A DNA stretch of 64,000 nt from an uncultured Bacteroidales bacterium (GTDB lineage Bacteria > Bacteroidota > Bacteroidia > Bacteroidales > Muribaculaceae): NCBI GenBank assembly GCA_902774055.1, contig CACYGX010000022.1, positions 1-64,000 of the forward strand, written 5' to 3'. Under the pieces are notes generated by a model. It saw only the letters and a list, made by a program, of their open reading frames with translations, was not told where the DNA came from and did not search any database. Positions 29,109-38,062 of this stretch are shown piece after piece. Numbering within the stretch: position 1 is the first letter of the stretch; each line of letters begins with the position of its first letter. Made by a program: the position numbers and the translations under genes.

Positions 29109-30572
29109 TCAATTGGTTTCAGCGGCAAAGACCTCCAGCAACTGCTCACGGTCGTCAAAGTGGTGTTTCACACCCTTAATCTCCTGGTAATCCTCATGAC
29201 CCTTGCCAGCCACGAGCACCACGTCGCCCGGCTGGGCCAGCTGGCACGCGGTGCGGATAGCCTGGCGGCGATCGGTGATAATCAACGTTGTCGGGCGGGA
29301 CTCGTCGGGCAAGCCCACCTCCATCTGACGCAAGATCTCATCGGGATCCTCGTTGCGGGGATTGTCGCTGGTGAGCACGACACGGTCGCTGCGAACGGCG
29401 GCCTCACGCGCCATGATCGGGCGCTTGCCCGTATCGCGGTTACCGCCACAGCCACACACGGTGATGATGTGGCCACTGGTGCCCACCACCTCGCGAATGG
29501 TGTCGAGCACATTGACCAGAGCATCGGGCGTGTGGGCATAATCGACGATGGCGGTATAGCCACGCGATGAACGCAGGGTCTGGAAGCGGCCAGCCACCGG
29601 TTCAAGCATACTCATCTTGACAAGCACCTGCTGCGGGTCAAAGCCCAACAGGATCGATGCACCGTAAACCGACAGCAGGTTGTAGGCGTTGAAGCGTCCC
29701 GTGAACAGCACTTCTACCTGATGGCCGTTCAACTCGAGCGTCGTGCCGTCGAGGCGGGGTTCCACGATGCGACCCTTGAAGTCGGTGAGTGTGCGCAGCG
29801 AGTAGTGGTACTTGTCGGCACACGTGTTCTGCAGCATCACATCGCCCACCTTGTCGTCGGCGTTAACCAGGGCAAACGCCCCCTTGGGCAAGGCGTCAAA
29901 GAACATCTTTTTAGCAGCGATATAGTTGTCCACCGTCTTGTGGAAATCCATGTGGTCGCGCGTGAGGTTGGTGAAAATGCCACCAGCAAAATTGATGCCC
30001 TCGATGCGGCCCTGAACACAGGCGTGTGAGCTCACCTCCATAAAGGCATACTCACAACCAGCCTGCACCATTTCGTGCAAGAGATGGTTGAGCTCGAGAT
30101 GGTCGGGCGTGGTCTGCTTGGCAGGAGTCCTGACCGTGTCGATGATATTCTCGACGGTGGACAGCAGACCCGCCTTGTGACCCATGAGACGCGACATCTC
30201 ATAGAGCAGGGTGGCTGTCGTGGTCTTGCCATTGGTGCCCGTCACACCCACGAGGCGCAGGTGCTTAGAGGGATGGTCAAACCACTCGTCGGCGATATAG
30301 GAAAGAGCCGTAATGCTCTTTTCCACCTGCACATAGGTGACTCCGTCGCTCAACGTCTCGGGCAAGGTCTCGCACACGATGGCTCGCACACCAGCAGCGA
30401 TGACGTCGGGAATGAACTTATGGGCATCGACCAGGACGCCATTGACAGCAATAAACAGAGCGCCCGGGGCCGCCTTGCGAGAGTCGTTGATGACATCAGT
30501 AATCTCAATATCATAGTCTCCAATGACCTGGAGAGGCTTGATTGACGTTAGCAGTTGTGATAATTTCTTCAT
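29109..30572 (-). CDS. UDP-MurNAc-tripeptide synthetase, meso-DAP adding
   Basis: 487 aa. It adds the third residue to the stem peptide. It has the Mur ligase ATP loop GTNGKTTTATLLYEM, an acceptor-binding middle domain (VSSHACVQGRIEGINFAGGIFTNLTRDH), and the DNPRNEDP motif, which in characterised MurE enzymes marks specificity for meso-diaminopimelate rather than lysine. ATG start 18 nt after ftsI. lysA at 34429 is consistent with a DAP pathway in this organism. Confidence 0.97.
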   Translation of the reverse strand: MKKLSQLLTSIKPLQVIGDYDIEITDVINDSRKAAPGALFIAVNGVLVDAHKFIPDVIAAGVRAIVCETLPETLSDGVTYVQVEKSITALSYIADEWFDHPSKHLRLVGVTGTNGKTTTATLLYEMSRLMGHKAGLLSTVENIIDTVRTPAKQTTPDHLELNHLLHEMVQAGCEYAFMEVSSHACVQGRIEGINFAGGIFTNLTRDHMDFHKTVDNYIAAKKMFFDALPKGAFALVNADDKVGDVMLQNTCADKYHYSLRTLTDFKGRIVEPRLDGTTLELNGHQVEVLFTGRFNAYNLLSVYGASILLGFDPQQVLVKMSMLEPVAGRFQTLRSSRGYTAIVDYAHTPDALVNVLDTIREVVGTSGHIITVCGCGGNRDTGKRPIMAREAAVRSDRVVLTSDNPRNEDPDEILRQMEVGLPDESRPTTLIITDRRQAIRTACQLAQPGDVVLVAGKGHEDYQEIKGVKHHFDDREQLLEVFAAETN

Positions 30573-30590
30573 GATGATTATTCTAGTTTT

Positions 30591-32708
30591 TTAGGAATTT
30601 CTTAATCTTAAGTTGATGCGTTGGCCGCGGGCATACTGCGAGCCAGCAGCGAGGCTCTGCCCCGTCACCATGCCCGTTCCCGTGAAGTTCACGATGAGGC
30701 CGGCGTCCTCGAGCAACTTGATGGCCTCGCGGATGTTCAGTCCTATGACGTTGGGCACGCCTTTCTCCACACGGGCGGGGCGAGCATAACTGTGGGCATT
30801 TTTCACACCCAGGCCACGGTTGATATTGCTGGCCGTGCGATCGCTCATCGACGCAAACAGCGTAGGATAGTCCTTGACATCCTTCTTGTTGACGTCGGCA
30901 GCATAGTCCGAGGTCAAATCCAGCAGACCCATGGCATACATCTTGCGGGCAACGTTCTTGAGCACCACACCACTGCTGGCACCAGCGCCACGGTCAGCCC
31001 CCAGCATGAGGACGATGCAAGAATACTTGGGTTTCTCGAAGGGGAAGAATCCGCAGAAGGCAAGACGCTTCTTGGCGCTATACTGGCCATGAGAGACGTC
31101 AAACGCGGTACCCGTTTTACCGGCAATTTCCACCTTGTCGTCCTGCACCCAGTGGCGAGCGGTACCATGGCTACCCCAAACCACGTCATGCAACATGGTG
31201 CGCAGTTTGCGGGCATTCTCGGGCGAGCACACTTGTTTGCGGATGTAGGTCACGGGGATAATCGAGTCGGGCTCACCCTCACGCGACAATTTCTTGAACA
31301 AGTGCGGACGCACATACTTGCCATCGTTGGCAATGGCATTATACATCGCCAGTGTGCACAGGGGCGGGATGCGCGAGCCGTAGCCATAGGCCTGCCTCGA
31401 CAGGGTCACGCGGCCACCGTTCTTGATGTCGGCATCCTGGAACCACGGCGTGGTTTCGCCGGCGATTCCTGAGTGGAAAGGCTCAAAGAAGCCCATCTCC
31501 TCCAGGCGCTTGCGAAATCCCTGGGGGTCCTTGTCATACTTGCGGACGATAATCTTGGCCATGCCGATATTGGACGACGTCTCGATAATCTGTCGGGGCG
31601 TGCGGGTGGCACCACCGTGTGAGTCGGTGATGGGATTACCGCCAGCATAGGTCCATACCGAGCCCGTTGGGATAGGCTCCTCAATATTGCTGATGATGCC
31701 GTCCTCCAGGGCGACCATCATCGAGATGGTCTTCACCACCGAGCCGGGCTCGTAGCCCAACACAGCATGGTTGATACCCTCGACATACTCTCCAGTAGTC
31801 GGATTGCGCTCCAGGTTACTGATTGCTTTGATTTCGCCTGTCGCAACCTCCATCAGGACGCAGGTGCCCCACTCTGCCCCGGTCTCGAGGCACATCTTGT
31901 TGAGTTCGTTCTCCACGATGTCCTGCAACTGGATGTTGATGGTCGTGGTGATGTCATAGCCCTTGATAGCGGGCACACTCTCGGCACTGACGATGCCGTT
32001 GGTGAGCTGGATGTTCTTGGACTGGCCAGGCTTGCCATACAGCAATGAGTCAAGAGCCATCTCCAGGCCGGAGTGGCCGTGGATGCTGCTGCTCTTCTCG
32101 TTCTGGCCCACGTTGCCGATACTACGGGCCGCCATGTTGCCGTAGGGCTTGATGCGGCGGTTGTGCATCTCGTAATAGAAGCCGTTCTTGTTCTTGTTGC
32201 GGCACAAGAAGGGGAAATGACGCAGGCGCTCATACTCCTTATGGGTGAGCATATAGGGGAAGAGCCTGTAAGCCCTGTTCTTGCGCGGCTTCTTGCCCGG
32301 GGCGGGATGATTGGCGGCGTCGAGAATGTTCTTGCGGTCGTCCAGGATCTTCTTGCGCCACTGCTCGGCGGTCATCGAGTTGTCGAATGCGGCAAGGCTG
32401 TCGCACAGGGGGCCGATGTCCTTCATCAGTGTGGAATCCTTGATGCCATCGGTAAACCAGTCGATGCGGGGCACATAGTACTGCAGGTTAGCCGCCAGCA
32501 CCGTGCCGTTGTCGGCAAGGAGCTTGCCGCGCTCGGGCTCGATGGGCGTTGTCGTCATCAGCACCGAGTTGGCCTTATCGTTCCATTCCTTGGCCTGGAT
32601 GGTCGTCGTCTTGAGCAGGTCCCAGACGATGATGGCCGAGAAGAAGAGCATGAAGCCCACCACGATGCCGTATCTCACCAGGATATGTCGCTTGTTATTC
32701 TGTTTCAT
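30591..32708 (-). CDS. Division transpeptidase FtsI (class B PBP) with C-terminal PASTA domain
   Basis: 705 aa. One N-terminal helix (residues ~11-30) anchors the protein in the inner membrane. A pedestal domain follows, with the usual start EPERGKLLADNGTVLA, and then the transpeptidase domain with the three active-site motifs: SVVK (nucleophile Ser323), SSN (378-380) and KTGTA (531-535). The last ~60 residues form one PASTA domain (VPNVIGLNIREAIKLLEDAGL). It cross-links septal peptidoglycan with FtsW. ATG start 32 nt after ftsL. The PASTA domain is common in Bacteroidota FtsI. Confidence 0.96.
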   Translation of the reverse strand: MKQNNKRHILVRYGIVVGFMLFFSAIIVWDLLKTTTIQAKEWNDKANSVLMTTTPIEPERGKLLADNGTVLAANLQYYVPRIDWFTDGIKDSTLMKDIGPLCDSLAAFDNSMTAEQWRKKILDDRKNILDAANHPAPGKKPRKNRAYRLFPYMLTHKEYERLRHFPFLCRNKNKNGFYYEMHNRRIKPYGNMAARSIGNVGQNEKSSSIHGHSGLEMALDSLLYGKPGQSKNIQLTNGIVSAESVPAIKGYDITTTINIQLQDIVENELNKMCLETGAEWGTCVLMEVATGEIKAISNLERNPTTGEYVEGINHAVLGYEPGSVVKTISMMVALEDGIISNIEEPIPTGSVWTYAGGNPITDSHGGATRTPRQIIETSSNIGMAKIIVRKYDKDPQGFRKRLEEMGFFEPFHSGIAGETTPWFQDADIKNGGRVTLSRQAYGYGSRIPPLCTLAMYNAIANDGKYVRPHLFKKLSREGEPDSIIPVTYIRKQVCSPENARKLRTMLHDVVWGSHGTARHWVQDDKVEIAGKTGTAFDVSHGQYSAKKRLAFCGFFPFEKPKYSCIVLMLGADRGAGASSGVVLKNVARKMYAMGLLDLTSDYAADVNKKDVKDYPTLFASMSDRTASNINRGLGVKNAHSYARPARVEKGVPNVIGLNIREAIKLLEDAGLIVNFTGTGMVTGQSLAAGSQYARGQRINLRLRNS

Positions 32709-32740
32709 TGTCGTTGGCGTTAACTATCGGGGTAAAACAA

Positions 32741-33088
32741 TCACTTGCCTGACTTCAGTTCATAGGGGGGCTCCTGGGGTGAACTCAGCCCAATGTGGCG
32801 TTCCTGCATGAGCCTTGTCATCTCGCTCTCGAGAATCATCGAGTTATAGTCGGCGCTGGCCTTGACCAGGTCGGTCTGGGAGTTGGCAAGTTCGGTCTTG
32901 AGCGTCATGACTTCCTGCATGCTGCTCTGACAAACGAATTTATTGGCGATATAAGCCAGGGTCATAACCACTAGCGCAATGATATACACAGCATTGCGCT
33001 TGAAGAAATCCAGCGAGAAGAAGCGGCCCTGGATGATGTCCTTGCCGGCCTTCTTGCCTGTAGATGTCGTAATCCTTTTCTCGCTCAT
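32741..33088 (-). CDS. FtsL-like divisome protein
   Basis: 115 aa, bitopic. A basic N-terminus of ~30 residues precedes one helix (NAVYIIALVVMTLAYIANKF) and then a short periplasmic coiled coil (TLKTELANSQTDLVKASADYNSMILESEMTRLM). Sequence similarity to E. coli FtsL is low, but size, topology and position between rsmH and ftsI identify it. It would act with an FtsB-like partner to activate FtsWI. ATG start 50 nt after rsmH. Confidence 0.85.
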   Translation of the reverse strand: MSEKRITTSTGKKAGKDIIQGRFFSLDFFKRNAVYIIALVVMTLAYIANKFVCQSSMQEVMTLKTELANSQTDLVKASADYNSMILESEMTRLMQERHIGLSSPQEPPYELKSGK

Positions 33089-33138
33089 CGGTTAACTTAA
33101 TGCTTTGAGAGTGATTGTGTTTGTTTTGTTTTGATGTT

Positions 33139-34059
33139 TTACGATTGGCGTGAGGGCTGGGCAATGAGCTCAGCGACACGCAGCTTGGCACTGCGCGAAC
33201 GGGGGTTGCGCGCAATTTCTTCCTCGCTGGGAGCGATTACCTTGTTGTTGACGATGCGCCACGGGGTGTTCACCCGGCCGTAGAAGTCCTTCTCCACGCG
33301 GCCCTCGATGTTGCCGGCGCGCATGAAGTTCTTGACCAAGCGGTCCTCCAGCGAGTGGTAGGTGATAATGGCCAAGCGGCCGCCGGGATTGAGCAACTGG
33401 GTGGACTGCGACAAGAGTTTGCGCAGGGCGTCGAGTTCGCCGTTCACCTCAATGCGCAGGGCCTGGAAGACCATCGACAGCTCTTTCTTCTCCTGGGAGG
33501 CCTTCAAGAGCGGACGGACGGCATCCACCAGTTGGCCTGTGGTGGACAGCGGGCGGGCCTTGACGATGGCGGCTGCCAGGCGACGCGATTGCCGCAACTC
33601 GCCATACAGGAACAGGACGTCGGCCAAGCGGTCTTCGTCGTAGGTGTTGAGCAGCTCACGCGCCGTGAACGAGGCATTGCGGTTCATGCGCATGTCCAGC
33701 GGTGCATCGGCACGGAAGGTGAAGCCACGCTCCACTTCATCAAAGTGATGGAACGAAACACCCAGGTCGGCAAGGATGCCGTCAACGGTATCAATGCCAT
33801 AGTATCGCAAGAAATTCTTGAGGTAGGCAAAATTGCCGTGTGCAAATGTAAACCTGTCATCCATCAAGCGGTTGGCCCAAGCATCCATATCCTGGTCCAT
33901 GCCCACCAGACGACCCTGGGGCCCCAAATGCTCCAAGATGGCACGGCTATGTCCGCCACCACCGAAGGTGACGTCAACATATATGCCATCAGATTTGATG
34001 GCAAGCCCAGCTATCGTCTCGCTGAGCAGGGCAGGAATGTGGTAAATATTTTGTTCCAT
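33139..34059 (-). CDS. 16S rRNA (cytosine-1402-N4)-methyltransferase RsmH
   Basis: 306 aa. It methylates C1402 of 16S rRNA using S-adenosylmethionine. The SAM-binding motif is VDVTFGGGGHSRAIL near residue 30, with further motifs GILADLGVSFHHFDEVERGF and ITYHSLEDRLVKNFM. It is the first gene of the dcw operon in this window. In most Bacteroidota mraZ precedes it; here the upstream 369 nt hold no mraZ. Confidence 0.96.
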   Translation of the reverse strand: MEQNIYHIPALLSETIAGLAIKSDGIYVDVTFGGGGHSRAILEHLGPQGRLVGMDQDMDAWANRLMDDRFTFAHGNFAYLKNFLRYYGIDTVDGILADLGVSFHHFDEVERGFTFRADAPLDMRMNRNASFTARELLNTYDEDRLADVLFLYGELRQSRRLAAAIVKARPLSTTGQLVDAVRPLLKASQEKKELSMVFQALRIEVNGELDALRKLLSQSTQLLNPGGRLAIITYHSLEDRLVKNFMRAGNIEGRVEKDFYGRVNTPWRIVNNKVIAPSEEEIARNPRSRSAKLRVAELIAQPSRQS

Positions 34060-34428
34060 TGCTATCAGGTGTGCTTCTTTTCCTCACTTCAATTTTGAGG
34101 ACTCCAAAAGTACTGCTTTTTTCTGAAAAATTTGCAATCTCAAACCAAAAATTTACAATTTTGAAAATAAAAATTGTTAACAGCCCCTGTTAATAACTTT
34201 ATAGCGACTGAATTTCAAATAGTTACAACGAAGTTTACAAGTGCAAAATCCAGCCCTGCGATTAACTTCCACCAAATCATCGAGATAGGCCTTTTCAAGC
34301 ACACAATCCACTCAATAACAAGTAAATATATAATAATTTAACAGTATTTATGATTTATAAATATATTTTCAGTCAAATTTTTGATAATTTTGTCAGCAGA
34401 AATCAAGTGCAACCTAGAAAAGATTGTT
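34060..34428. other. Divergent promoter region between rsmH and lysA
   Basis: 369 nt, very AT-rich, no gene. It holds the dcw promoter on the minus strand (34105-34137) and a possible lysA -7 box TAATTTTG at 34385-34392 on the plus strand. A perfect 7-bp inverted repeat, TTAACAG-CCC-CTGTTAA at 34177-34193, lies between them and could be an operator. I see no remnant of mraZ. Confidence 0.45.
34105..34137 (-). promoter_or_regulatory. Promoter of the dcw operon
   Basis: On the minus strand TTG (34135-34137), a 22-nt spacer and TACTTTTG (34105-34112) match the Bacteroidota -33/-7 pattern. It lies 46 nt upstream of the rsmH start. Confidence 0.55.
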
Positions 34429-35598
34429 ATGGGAACGACAACGCATCGGCACCGATTTGCGATGGAAATTGTGAATCAATCAGACACGCCATTCTACTAC
34501 TACGACATGGACGTGCTACACGCCACTCTGGACGAAATCAGCCGCCTAACGGCAGGCTTTCCATACAAGATTCACTATGCCGTCAAGGCCAACGGCAACC
34601 CGCACATTCTCAGTGAGATAAAGCGCTGCGGCATAGGCGTTGACCTCGTGAGTGGCGGTGAAATTATGGCTGCGCTCAAGGCTGGCTTTACGCCCCATGA
34701 CATGAACTTCTCGGGTGTGGGAAAAAGCGATTGGGAAATCAGATTGGGACTGGAACATGAGATAGGCTGCTTCAACGTGGAATCGGTTCCCGAGCTCGAC
34801 ATTATCGACCACCTGGCAAGCCTCATGGACAAGAGGGCCAACATCGCCATCAGGGTGAACCCGGACATTGATCCCCACACCCACAAAAACATCACGACCG
34901 GCACTGCCGAAAACAAATTCGGCATCAAAATCAAGGATCTGGAACACATCATCCATCGGGCCATCCATCTGCCCCACATCCACCTGATGGGCCTTCATTT
35001 TCACATCGGCTCGCAAATCACGTCCATGCAACCCTATGTCCTGCTATGCGAGACCATCAACCGCCTGCTGGACCACTATGACAGCCAGGGCATCCACTTC
35101 GAGATGATCAATGTGGGCGGTGGTCTGGGAATCGATTACCACGAGCCCGACACACACGCCATTCCCGACTTTGAAGGCTATTTCGGCACCTTCAAGCAGC
35201 ACCTCCACCTCAGGGATAACCAGCAGTTACACTTTGAGTTAGGTCGTGCTATCGTAGGGCAATGTGGCACACTGTTCTCGCGAGTGGTGCTCGTCAAGGA
35301 GAACAGCAAGAAGTTCATCGTCCTAGATGCCGGAATGAACAACTTGATACGTCCCGCACTCTACGAGGCCTACCACGAGATACAGAATTTGACATCAAGG
35401 GAAACAACGAATGAGGTCTATGATGTCGTGGGACCAGTGTGTGAGTCAACCGACGTGTTTGCCCACGACCGTCGTCTTCCAGTCACCCATCGTGGCGACC
35501 TCATCGCCATTCGCTCGACAGGCGCCTATGGCGAGTCCATGGCTTCGACCTACAACATGCGCCCCCTAGCCCACAGCCTCTTTCATTCGAGCAAATAA
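34429..35598 (+). CDS. Diaminopimelate decarboxylase
   Basis: 389 aa from the ATG at 34429; a TTG-initiated extension of 16 codons is less likely. It decarboxylates meso-DAP to lysine, PLP-dependent. The PLP lysine is in YAVKANGNPHIL; the glycine loop is NVGGGLGIDYH; the active-site Cys from the partner subunit is in CESTDVFAHD. Other conserved pieces are GLHFHIGSQ and ELGRAIVG. It is a stand-alone enzyme with no fused aspartokinase. It is divergent from the dcw cluster. Confidence 0.94.
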   Translation: MGTTTHRHRFAMEIVNQSDTPFYYYDMDVLHATLDEISRLTAGFPYKIHYAVKANGNPHILSEIKRCGIGVDLVSGGEIMAALKAGFTPHDMNFSGVGKSDWEIRLGLEHEIGCFNVESVPELDIIDHLASLMDKRANIAIRVNPDIDPHTHKNITTGTAENKFGIKIKDLEHIIHRAIHLPHIHLMGLHFHIGSQITSMQPYVLLCETINRLLDHYDSQGIHFEMINVGGGLGIDYHEPDTHAIPDFEGYFGTFKQHLHLRDNQQLHFELGRAIVGQCGTLFSRVVLVKENSKKFIVLDAGMNNLIRPALYEAYHEIQNLTSRETTNEVYDVVGPVCESTDVFAHDRRLPVTHRGDLIAIRSTGAYGESMASTYNMRPLAHSLFHSSK

Positions 35599-35760
35599 CG
35601 GGTGAACATCGGCATAGCGCAAATAAACCTTATAAAACCAAAGAATTGGCTACAATTTCAGATTTCTTTTAACGCCCTATCACACAAACGATTAACCGAT
35701 TTCTATTATTTTTTTTGAAAAATAATTACCGAAACCTATAACAACATGAAAAATTATTCT

Positions 35761-35768
35761 TACTTTTG
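35761..35768 (+). promoter_or_regulatory. -7 promoter element of the Lrp-family gene
   Basis: TACTTTTG fits TAnnTTTG and lies 26 nt upstream of the ATG at 35795. No convincing -33 box at standard spacing. Confidence 0.45.
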
Positions 35769-35794
35769 CATCTATGATATAAATCTCTCACATC

Positions 35795-36259
35795 ATGGAA
35801 AAAATTGATACCCTGGACAAGAAAATTCTTGAAATTGTTATGAACAACGCACGCATTCCGAGCAAAGATGTTGCTCAGGTTTGTGGTGTGTCGCGCGCTG
35901 CTGTTCATCAACGCATCCAGCGTCTCATCGATGATGGGGTCATCACTGGATCAGGATATAAGGTAAACCCCAAATTGCTGGGATACTCTACATGTACTTT
36001 TATCGGACTGACACTGGAGCGTGGCTCCATGTATCGCACCGTTGTGCCCGAGTTGCTGAAGATCAAGGAGGTAGTAGAATGCCACTTCACGACAGGACAC
36101 TACACCATGATGATAAAAGTGTATGCACGAGACAACGAGCACCTCATGTCGCTTGTCAACGACCGCATCCAGCACATTGAGGGCGTCGCAGCTACCGAAA
36201 CTCTCATCTCGCTCGAACAGAGCATCAGCCGCACGCTGCCCATCTATTACGATGAGTAG
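35795..36259 (+). CDS. Lrp/AsnC-family transcriptional regulator
   Basis: 154 aa. Residues ~1-60 form the winged helix-turn-helix DNA-binding domain (DTLDKKILEIVMNNARIPSKDVAQVCGVSRAAVHQRIQRL), residues ~70-150 the RAM/ligand-binding domain of the ferredoxin-like fold. Family members are octamer-forming sensors of amino acids or related metabolites. It stands between lysA and manC on the same strand with its own -7 element and terminator, so it is probably monocistronic. The ligand cannot be predicted. Confidence 0.92.
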   Translation: MEKIDTLDKKILEIVMNNARIPSKDVAQVCGVSRAAVHQRIQRLIDDGVITGSGYKVNPKLLGYSTCTFIGLTLERGSMYRTVVPELLKIKEVVECHFTTGHYTMMIKVYARDNEHLMSLVNDRIQHIEGVAATETLISLEQSISRTLPIYYDE

Positions 36260-36286
36260 CCATCAGGCACCCATTCATAGCACTAC

Positions 36287-36328
36287 AAGAGGGCACGAGC
36301 CACATCACCGGTGACAGCGTGCTCTCTT
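36287..36328 (+). terminator. Terminator of the Lrp-family gene
   Basis: Stem AAGAGGGCACG / CGTGCTCTCTT with one central mismatch, then GACTTTTTG. It lies 28 nt after the stop. Confidence 0.65.
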
Positions 36329-36402
36329 GACTTTTTGTCATGGGCGCCAACACCTTTTTATAAAAAAGGGCATCACATCAATCGATGTTGTGATTTTATT
36401 TG

Positions 36403-36410
36403 TATCTTTG
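36403..36410 (+). promoter_or_regulatory. -7 promoter element of manC
   Basis: TATCTTTG fits TAnnTTTG, 53 nt upstream of the manC ATG and just after the preceding terminator. Confidence 0.5.
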
Positions 36411-36463
36411 TAACCACAATTCTAATAAAACTCTACATTAACACATTAAAGAAACCGTCAATA

Positions 36464-37543
36464 ATGGATAACAACCGATATTGCGTTATCATGTGCGGTG
36501 GCGTGGGTAGCCGTTTCTGGCCTTTCAGCAAAGCCGCAAAGCCCAAACAGTTTATAGATTTCTTCGGCACTGGCAGGAGTCTGTTGCAGATGGCATTTGA
36601 CCGCATGCAGGGCATCGTTCCCAACGATAATATCATACTTATCACCAACGAGAGCTACGAGCCGCTGATCAAGGAACAGTTGCCCGAAATCAAGGCCAAC
36701 CAGATTCTGCTGGAGCCCGTTCGCCGTAATACGGCCCCGTGTATCGCCTGGGCCGCCCACCACATCAAGGCCATCAATCCCAACGCCAAGATGATGGTTG
36801 CCCCCAGCGACCACGTCATCCTGAATGTGGACCGCTTCAGGGAAAATGTCGTCAAAGCCTTTGAATTTATCGAGACGCGCGACGCCCTGGTGACCATGGG
36901 CATCAAGCCCAGCCGCCCCGAGACGGGATACGGCTATATCCAGATGGGCGAGCAGGTCGAGGACAACTTTGCAGCGGTAAAGACGTTTACCGAGAAGCCT
37001 AACGAGGAACTGGCCCGCGTTTTCCTCCAGTCGGGCGAATTTTACTGGAATTCAGGCATGTTCTTCTGGAGTGCCGATAGCATCATCAAGGCGCTCAACG
37101 ACTGTGCCCCAGAGGTCAACACCATCTTTGAGATGGGACAAAAATACTTCGGCACCGACATGGAGCAGGAGTTCATCAATTCCTATTTCGAGGCTTCGCC
37201 CAGCATCAGCATCGACTTTGCCGTGATGGAAAAGGCGCCCAACGTCTTTGTCGAGATGGTGGACTTCGGTTGGAATGACCTGGGAACCTGGCGTTCACTC
37301 TATGAGTATTCTCCCAAGAACCGCGACGGCAACGTCACCCAGAACTGCAAGGCGCTCATGTTCAACAGCCACAACAACGTCGTTGCCATCAAGGGCGACA
37401 AACTCATTGTGGCGTCAGGCCTTGAGGGCTACATTGTTGCCGACGTGGACGACGCCCTGCTCATCGTTCCCCTTGAGGAGGAGCAGCGCATCAAGCAATA
37501 TGTCAACGACGTGAAGACCAAGTTCGGCGACAAGTACCTCTAA
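36464..37543 (+). CDS. Mannose-1-phosphate guanylyltransferase
   Basis: 359 aa from the ATG at 36464; the frame is open further upstream but MDNNRYCVIMCGG is the family N-terminus. It makes GDP-mannose from GTP and mannose-1-phosphate for surface glycans or fucose synthesis. The nucleotidyltransferase signature CGGVGSRFWPFSKAAKPKQF is at residues 9-28; VAPSDHVI and FTEKPNEELA follow, and MEKAPNVFVEMVDFGWNDLGTW is typical. There is no C-terminal phosphomannose isomerase domain. It converges with ssb and shares a terminator. Confidence 0.94.
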   Translation: MDNNRYCVIMCGGVGSRFWPFSKAAKPKQFIDFFGTGRSLLQMAFDRMQGIVPNDNIILITNESYEPLIKEQLPEIKANQILLEPVRRNTAPCIAWAAHHIKAINPNAKMMVAPSDHVILNVDRFRENVVKAFEFIETRDALVTMGIKPSRPETGYGYIQMGEQVEDNFAAVKTFTEKPNEELARVFLQSGEFYWNSGMFFWSADSIIKALNDCAPEVNTIFEMGQKYFGTDMEQEFINSYFEASPSISIDFAVMEKAPNVFVEMVDFGWNDLGTWRSLYEYSPKNRDGNVTQNCKALMFNSHNNVVAIKGDKLIVASGLEGYIVADVDDALLIVPLEEEQRIKQYVNDVKTKFGDKYL

Positions 37544-37569
37544 GGACATTAAACATCACTTAAATACTC

Positions 37570-37606
37570 ACGGGGCCCTCTGCCAAGACAGTGCAGAGGA
37601 CCCCGT
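37570..37606. terminator. Bidirectional terminator between manC and ssb
   Basis: Stem ACGGGGCCCTCTGC / GCAGAGGACCCCGT (one mismatch), 9-nt loop, followed by AAATTATTTT. It lies between the convergent manC and ssb genes. Confidence 0.75.
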
Positions 37607-37626
37607 AAATTATTTTGCGGTAGATA

Positions 37627-38007
37627 TTAATTGCCGGCAGGCTGTTGCGGAGCCTGGGGCTGCGAGGTGGCAACGGGACGAGCCAGCAGCTCGAAGGTAT
37701 CCACGTAGATTTCAGTCGTGTAGCGTTTCACCTGGTTGCGGTCTTCCCAAGCACGTGTGCGCAGGCGGCCTTCAAGGTAAATCTGGGTTCCCTTGCGGAT
37801 GTAGCGCTCGGCTACCTCGGCATTTTTTCCCCACATCACGATGTTGTGCCACTCGGTGCGCTCGGGAACCTGCACACCATTGGCATTGGTGTAGGCCCTG
37901 TCGGTTGTGGCTAGCGTAAACGATGCTACGGGCTGATTTTGTGCGACATAGCGCACATCTGGGTCTTTGCCCACACGGCCCAACAGAATGACTTTATTTA
38001 CTGACAT
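37627..38007 (-). CDS. Single-stranded DNA-binding protein, short form
   Basis: 126 aa. The OB-fold is clear: MSVNKVILLGRVGKDPDVRY, FTLATTDRAY, TEWHNIVMWGKNAEVAERYIRKGTQIYLEGRLRTRAWED. The tail is only ~17 residues, ends QPQAPQQPAGN and lacks the acidic tip ending in IPF that normally recruits repair and replication partners. So this is either a lineage-specific variant or a second SSB with a specialised role. ATG start. It follows the argR/argC-like pair on the minus strand, 55 nt away. Confidence 0.92.
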   Translation of the reverse strand: MSVNKVILLGRVGKDPDVRYVAQNQPVASFTLATTDRAYTNANGVQVPERTEWHNIVMWGKNAEVAERYIRKGTQIYLEGRLRTRAWEDRNQVKRYTTEIYVDTFELLARPVATSQPQAPQQPAGN

Positions 38008-38062
38008 AGAATTTAATGGTATTTAGTTTTACTTTATTTTATATAATGTATATTATCATAAC

